A DNA stretch of 56,009 nucleotides, from the NCBI RefSeq assembly GCF_000421665.1, contig NZ_ATXL01000010.1:1-56009 (forward strand). Reading direction: 5' to 3'. This document shows positions 52,049 through 56,009 of the stretch, piece after piece. A program made the translations under genes and the position numbers. The stretch is from Bavariicoccus seileri WCC 4188. GTDB taxonomy: Bacteria > Bacillota > Bacilli > Lactobacillales > Aerococcaceae. How positions within the stretch are numbered: the first letter of the stretch is position 1; every line of letters starts with the position of its first letter. Under the pieces are notes generated by a model. The model saw only the letters and a program-made list of their open reading frames with translations. It searched no databases and was not told where the DNA came from.

Positions 52049-53902
52049 TCATAGTTTGTAGCGTAGCAACCTCATGCCATTTAAAATGACCACTAATATG
52101 CTTGCTTCGTGTACTAACATTCCGATTGACATGTTCATCCATTCACTAAAGAATACGCTGGCAAGAAGGACTAATACAACCCCTACTGCAATAATAATAT
52201 TTTGAAGCATGTTATTAGCGGTTGCTTTTGTTAAACCTAATGCATGTGGCAAGCGGCTGAAATCTGAATTCATTAAAACAACATCTGAAGTTTCAATTGC
52301 TACATCTGTTCCATTTCCCATAGCAATTCCAATTTGTGCTAAAGCTAGTGAAGGACTATCATTTACTCCGTCCCCAACAAATGCAACAATTTGACCTCTT
52401 TCTTGCAGTACTTTAATATATGCTGATTTATCTTCCGGCAACATATGCCCGTGGGCCTCTGTAAGACCTAGTTCACGTGCTACTAAATCAACTGTTCCTT
52501 GGTTATCACCAGAAAGAACGACTAGATTTTTAACACCAAGTTTTTTCAACTTTTTAAGATCATCTTTTACACCCGGGCGAATTTGATCACGAATACCCAT
52601 CAATGCTTTTAATTCACCATCAACTGATGTTAAAACAAGTGAATTTCCATTTTTCTCAAATCTGGCAATATCTGCACGAGCTTTTTCACTTAAAAGAATA
52701 TTTTCTTGCTCCATTAGTGCCACATTACCGACTGCAACTTTATGACCTTCTACATGAGCTACAATTCCTCCACCTTTTACAACATCTGTTTTTTCAATTG
52801 TATATAATTTTATATCTCCAATATACTCTACAACTGCTTTTGCTAATGGATGATCTGATTCCTTTTCAACACTTGCTAGATACCCTAATACTTCATATAC
52901 ATTATCTGCATAAATTTCTTTATCAGCTACTTTGGGATTTCCTATTGTTAATGTACCTGTTTTGTCAAATACCATGGTATCTAGTCTGCTAAAGTCACTA
53001 ATAACCTCGCTACCTTTTAGAAGGACTCCATGACGTGCTCCATTGCCAATCCCCGCGACGTTTGAAACTGGTACACCGATTACCAATGCTCCTGGACATC
53101 CTAAAACTAATATTGTAATTGCAAGTTCAATATCCCTTGAAAATATCCATACAATAAAAGAGATAACTAAAACAGCTGGTGTGTAGTATTTAGAAAATCT
53201 ATCAATGAAACGTTCTGCTTCTGATTTTGAATCCTGTGCTTCTTCAACCAACTCAATGATTTTACCAAAAGTAGTATCCTCACCTACACGATCAGCAGTG
53301 ATTTGAATAGTTCCATTTTCTAAAATTGTTCCGGCATATACCCCCGAATCTTTCTTTTTACTTACAGGAACCGCTTCTCCTGTAATACTTGCTTCATTAA
53401 TATGCCCTTCTCCTGTTAACACTGTACCGTCAACTGGGATTTTTGCACCCGTTTTAACAAGCAAAATATCTCCTACATCAACTTCATCTATTTCTACTTC
53501 TTCAAACTCACCATTTTTCAGTTGCTTTAGAGCAACTTCAGGCGCCATTTCAGTTAATTCTTTTATTGCAGAACGTGTTTTATTCAGTGTTCTTTGTTCT
53601 AGATAAGCTCCAAATAGAAATAAAAAGGTAACAATTGCTGACTCCTCATAATTTCTAATTAGAAACGCGCCAATGACTGCAATGGTCACTAACACATCAA
53701 TACTGACTACTTTAACTCTGAGTGCTTGATACGCTTGGATGGCAATCGGTATAACTCCTAAAACAGAGGCAATTATTAGTGACCATATGGCTATAGGTTC
53801 GTTTTGAAATCCTAATTTACTAACATATGCAATTATTATTAAAATTGCACTTACTATTGTAATATGATTCTTTCTTCCTAAAATTAATTTTTGTATATTC
53901 AT
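52049..53902 (-). CDS. P1B-type heavy-metal ATPase with CPG motif
   Basis: The start is ATG 53902 (MNIQKLILGRKNHITIVSAI), after AGGAAGGAG; about 617 residues. There is no N-terminal HMA domain. The actuator motif TGEAVPV, the membrane motif LGCPGALVIGVPVS (Cys269-Pro-Gly), the phosphorylation site VFDKTGTLT (Asp313), GDGVNDSPSLA and the final HEASILVVILNGMRLL are present. Canonical exporters have CPC or SPC; CPG is unusual, so the metal is uncertain. The short N-terminus and C-terminal HEx motif resemble zinc/cobalt/iron types. It follows a small His-containing gene after 45 bases in one operon under an FNR box. Confidence 0.92.
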   Translation of the reverse strand: MNIQKLILGRKNHITIVSAILIIIAYVSKLGFQNEPIAIWSLIIASVLGVIPIAIQAYQALRVKVVSIDVLVTIAVIGAFLIRNYEESAIVTFLFLFGAYLEQRTLNKTRSAIKELTEMAPEVALKQLKNGEFEEVEIDEVDVGDILLVKTGAKIPVDGTVLTGEGHINEASITGEAVPVSKKKDSGVYAGTILENGTIQITADRVGEDTTFGKIIELVEEAQDSKSEAERFIDRFSKYYTPAVLVISFIVWIFSRDIELAITILVLGCPGALVIGVPVSNVAGIGNGARHGVLLKGSEVISDFSRLDTMVFDKTGTLTIGNPKVADKEIYADNVYEVLGYLASVEKESDHPLAKAVVEYIGDIKLYTIEKTDVVKGGGIVAHVEGHKVAVGNVALMEQENILLSEKARADIARFEKNGNSLVLTSVDGELKALMGIRDQIRPGVKDDLKKLKKLGVKNLVVLSGDNQGTVDLVARELGLTEAHGHMLPEDKSAYIKVLQERGQIVAFVGDGVNDSPSLALAQIGIAMGNGTDVAIETSDVVLMNSDFSRLPHALGLTKATANNMLQNIIIAVGVVLVLLASVFFSEWMNMSIGMLVHEASILVVILNGMRLLRYKL

Positions 53903-53947
53903 ACTCCTTCCTATTATGATTTTTATTAATTGTATCACTTGTTTCTT

Positions 53948-54250
53948 TTATGATTCGTATGCTTTATCTAATTCTGCCAACAGGTTATATACTGCTTCAT
54001 AGCTTTCACAAACATCCTCTGGAACTGTATAATTGTCTGTAATTTTACGTAACTTTACAAATTCATCTACTAAGTCAGGTTTTCCCCTTCCTGTATCTTT
54101 TAATTTTTTTGCAAGCTTATCATATACTTCACGAACTTGGTGAAATTCTGGATGATTGCCGCCATGAACTCGTGCTACAACTGGTACATACTGTGCTAAT
54201 GTTTTTAAATGTGTTTCCTTAACTTGATTAAAATCTAATTTTTTTGACAT
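53948..54250 (-). CDS. Small helical protein with HGGNHPEFH motif, possibly hemerythrin-like
   Basis: A 100-residue, mostly helical soluble protein. The segment VARVHGGNHPEFHQVREVYD has three histidines and acidic residues spaced as in di-iron helices, recalling the RIC/ScdA or hemerythrin-like group, but I am not sure of the family. It is the first gene of the operon with the P-type ATPase, behind a perfect FNR box. A role in oxygen, nitric oxide or metal sensing or repair is an inference from that context. Confidence 0.7.
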   Translation of the reverse strand: MSKKLDFNQVKETHLKTLAQYVPVVARVHGGNHPEFHQVREVYDKLAKKLKDTGRGKPDLVDEFVKLRKITDNYTVPEDVCESYEAVYNLLAELDKAYES

Positions 54251-54289
54251 GTTTTTTTCCTTCTTTCTTTTTTTCTTTGGGTTGACTAC

Positions 54290-54331
54290 ATTATATAAGG
54301 GATTAAAAGATATTAACTTGATCTACATCAA
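54290..54331 (-). promoter_or_regulatory. FNR-box promoter of the ATPase operon
   Basis: TTGAT-ctac-ATCAA (54318-54331) is a perfect FNR/FLP site; the -10 TATAAT (54290-54295, minus strand) is centred exactly 32 bases away, as in the chaperone promoter. The downstream leader is purine-rich with an AAGGA-type ribosome site. Confidence 0.88.
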
Positions 54332-54350
54332 ATTTGTTCTTTTTACGCAG

Positions 54351-54402
54351 AAAAATAGAACAGTTGGTATTTTTAAATTAATGCCAACTGTTCTATTTTT
54401 TA
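54351..54402. terminator. Bidirectional terminator after the Fnr-like gene
   Basis: An approximately 19-bp stem (aaaatagaacagttggyat and complement) with an AT loop, bordered by A and T runs on both sides. It ends the Fnr-like transcript on the minus strand and shields the FNR-box promoter. Confidence 0.85.
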
Positions 54403-54417
54403 TTTTAAGATTATCTG

Positions 54418-55167
54418 CTATATCAGCAACAAACCATCTAAATCTAAAATCTCAATCTTTCTGTTTCTTTTTTGCTTTATATAACCTGCCTCTTCAAAAT
54501 CAGCCAACGTTCTACTTATCGTTTCTGGTGTCGTTCCTAAATAAGAGGCTAAATCCTTTTTACTCATTGGTAATTCAATTTCTGTTGGACTATCTCCGCC
54601 ATCTGTACACTCTGCAAGAAACAACGCTAATCTAGCCTCCACTTTCTCGGTGACAAATCTAGTTGTTTGTTTTTCTGATATTTCCAGTCGGTTAGAAAAC
54701 TCAGCTAAAATCTTCAAAGATATCGTAGGGTACTTTAATAAAAATTCTTGCAAGTCATTTTTACTAATCATACATACATCGGTATCAATCATCGCTTCTG
54801 CATACGCTTCATGGATTGATTCGCGAAACAGAGCTAATTCTCCTGTAAAATCTCCTGGATTTAAAATTCTCAATAATTGCTCTTTTCCAGACTCAGATAA
54901 ACGGTAGATTCTAATTTTACCATTACTTACAACATATAAGACATTAGATGTATCTCCTTCTCGATAAAGCACTTCACCCTTTTTATATGAAATTGACTTC
55001 ATGACTTTCATAATTTCTTCCATCTGTTCTTCTTCTAGATGATTAAAGATTGGAACAACACTGATACATGAAACCTGTGAACCTGCCTCATGTTTGTGAT
55101 GATGAATGTGTGAGGAAGGATTATAGAGTTTTTTTCTTATATCTTGCTTGGAATCCTTTTTCGACAT
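54418..55167 (-). CDS. Crp/Fnr-family regulator with His-rich N-terminus
   Basis: A 249-residue regulator. The N-terminal tail holds HIHHHKHE (residues 20-27) and Cys34 before SVVPIF, then a cyclic-nucleotide-binding-type beta-roll (KKGEVLYREGDTSNVLYVVS, LNPGDFTGELALF), a long dimer helix, and a helix-turn-helix (SKKDLASYLGTTPETISRTL). The usual FNR four-cysteine cluster is not obvious (Cys34 plus one or two later cysteines), so a metal, haem or thiol signal is more likely than a 4Fe-4S cluster. The recognition helix (E-x-x-S-R) is FNR-like, and two perfect FNR boxes lie next door. It is the likely activator of those promoters. Confidence 0.9.
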   Translation of the reverse strand: MSKKDSKQDIRKKLYNPSSHIHHHKHEAGSQVSCISVVPIFNHLEEEQMEEIMKVMKSISYKKGEVLYREGDTSNVLYVVSNGKIRIYRLSESGKEQLLRILNPGDFTGELALFRESIHEAYAEAMIDTDVCMISKNDLQEFLLKYPTISLKILAEFSNRLEISEKQTTRFVTEKVEARLALFLAECTDGGDSPTEIELPMSKKDLASYLGTTPETISRTLADFEEAGYIKQKRNRKIEILDLDGLLLI

Positions 55168-55292
55168 TCAGATACTCCTTTCATAACTTATTTTGGGACT
55201 TGTTTATTTATTTCCAAGTATTCATGAGTCTAGTAAATGCAAGTGAATTCATGTGGAATTCTTATTAGATTATCGCCCTAGCCTAGACTTTC

Positions 55293-55409
55293 CATTGTTT
55301 TTTTTAGATGGCCTATTTCTTACTTAAGTCCTCGGATAGCGGTTACTATTTCTGCTTTGGTTTTTCCTTTGAAATACTCTTAATAGTAACTTTCCGGACC
55401 AATCATCAT
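55293..55409 (-). pseudogene. Small conserved protein gene with two nonsense codons
   Basis: After AAAGGAG, tandem ATG codons at 55409/55406 open MMIGPESYY, TAA, EYFKGKTKAEIVTAIRGLK, TAA, EIGHLKK. This resembles a small protein often found next to such XRE genes in lactic acid bacteria (pattern SYYEEYLKGKTKEEI). Both stops are in frame with otherwise sound coding, so the gene is dead. It lies 13 bases after the truncated XRE gene. Confidence 0.65.
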
Positions 55410-55424
55410 ATTAGACCGTCTCCT

Positions 55425-55649
55425 TTATTCGTTAGATATTTTAATCTCATTCCCATCCGATAAAATGAAAGCCTGCTCATACTTGACATCCAGCACATCA
55501 GCGATGGCTTTCAACTCATCCAAGGTTACCGTTTCCCGCTTTAATTTCTTATTGAAATTCTGTGGAGTCTGGCCAATACGTCTAGCGAGTTCGGAAACGC
55601 TTATATTCATTTGCTCACACAGTTCTTTAATCATTTCTGCCGTAGTCAT
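55425..55649 (-). CDS. Truncated XRE regulator, copy of the XRE-GNAT N-terminus
   Basis: The start is ATG 55649 (MTTAEMIKELCEQMNISVSE), five bases after GGAGGTG. The 74-residue product is the helix-turn-helix alone, 62 of 74 residues identical to the first 74 of the XRE-GNAT protein at 48160, and ends at a stop where that protein continues into the acetyltransferase. The helix-turn-helix is intact and may still bind the same DNA sites. Confidence 0.85.
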   Translation of the reverse strand: MTTAEMIKELCEQMNISVSELARRIGQTPQNFNKKLKRETVTLDELKAIADVLDVKYEQAFILSDGNEIKISNE

Positions 55650-55780
55650 ACAGCACCTCCAAGGATACGCTAATAATATTATAAACCATTTGGTTGATAA
55701 ATACAATAGTTATCAGAATATTTTTATATTCATACTCTAGGGTTGTCAAACATATGTTACCTGAACTGATAATAGTGGTG

Positions 55781-55890
55781 CTTGATGTCTTGTCCACCAA
55801 AACGAATTTTTTGAGTTTGTTGTCAAGGAGGAAAGTGAAACGATCCTTGACAACAAACGATAAAAATATAAAATCAGTGGACACATCAAG
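55781..55890. repeat. Nested inverted repeats at the end of the transposase gene
   Basis: Perfect 15-bp inner arms gtttgttgtcaagga (55815-55829) and its complement (55844-55858) surround a 14-base loop. Outer arms cttgatgt(ctt)gtccac (55781-55797) and gtggacacatcaag (55877-55890) match except for three extra bases. The right outer arm includes the transposase stop codon. These may be part of an insertion-sequence terminus or terminator. Confidence 0.7.
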
Positions 55891-56009
55891 CAGCTTCGTT
55901 ATACTTATTTTCGTAATACTTTTCAACCATTTGATTTGGGCTTAAGAATCCCAATACTTTTCGTGCAATATTATTGTGTCGACTCATATATCGCCGATGT
56001 TGCTTTAAC
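55886..56009 (-). CDS. C-terminal end of a transposase (partial)
   Basis: The frame entering the window at 56009 reads LKQHRRYMSRHNNIARKVLG then FLSPNQMVEKYYENKYNEAA and stops at 55886. The pattern N-x(n)-RKVLGFLSPNQMV matches the end of DDE integrase-core transposases (IS30/IS3-like NNRPRKxLGxxTPxEV). The element's body lies outside the window, so family and completeness are unknown. Confidence 0.5.
   Translation of the reverse strand, partial: LKQHRRYMSRHNNIARKVLGFLSPNQMVEKYYENKYNEAA

Noticed and set aside
54249-54635. Plus-strand 128-codon frame between the Fnr-like and small-protein genes
   Set aside because: It crosses a bidirectional terminator, an FNR-box promoter and the end of the Fnr-like gene, has poor codon quality, and is a shadow.

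Overview
The window looks like a chromosomal segment of a low-GC Gram-positive bacterium of the order Lactobacillales. The signs are AT-rich DNA, strong AGGAGG-type ribosome sites, short proB without a PUA domain, a T-box leader, FNR/FLP boxes, AbiE modules, and proteins close to Enterococcus, Listeria or Carnobacterium types. I cannot fix the genus. Nearly all genes lie on the minus strand; proBA and pepN are the main exceptions.

Layout. 1-2.7 kb: a partial membrane gene, a CT-rich 20-bp tandem repeat and the proBA operon. 2.7-13.3 kb: a seven-gene sugar operon (binding protein, two permeases, GH3, GH94, LacI regulator, esterase). It matches the known Listeria innocua 1,2-beta-oligoglucan (sophoro-oligosaccharide) phosphorylase locus in protein types and sizes, and related 20-bp repeat arrays bound it on both sides. 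13.6-17.4 kb: thrC-thrB, exonuclease III and a HIT protein. 17.5-21.2 kb: two decayed small genes, then a 984-aa PLD-helicase-DUF3427 protein. 21.4-29.3 kb: an APH(3')-like kinase, pepN, a DUF234 ATPase, a broken small membrane gene, and an S9 peptidase behind a T-box riboswitch. 29.3-42.9 kb: a first AbiE toxin-antitoxin pair followed by many single-gene functions (GNATs, secreted nuclease, AlkD-like repair, MccF-like peptidase, RsgA, a lincosamide nucleotidyltransferase-like protein, a TipAS-type MerR regulator, a DHFR-like protein, and a small XRE/membrane pair with twin operators).

43-56 kb is the most mosaic part. It has a 1329-aa UvrD-type helicase carrying two tandem PD-(D/E)XK nuclease modules, each with a four-cysteine set, flanked by related repeats. 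Next come an XRE-GNAT fusion, a second AbiE pair between direct repeats, a decayed GNAT, a metal-transport cluster (HMA chaperone, P1B ATPase with a CPG motif, small His-containing protein, Fnr-like regulator) with two perfect FNR boxes at identical promoter spacing, a truncated copy of the XRE gene, and the end of a transposase.

How the genes work together. The sugar operon should import beta-1,2-gluco-oligosaccharides and cleave them by phosphorolysis and hydrolysis, under a LacI-type repressor acting at a palindrome next to the promoter. The two AbiE pairs, the helicase-nuclease and the PLD-helicase form a scattered defence complement. The Fnr-like regulator very probably controls the two metal-handling promoters beside it. 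No tRNA, rRNA or CRISPR array was seen.
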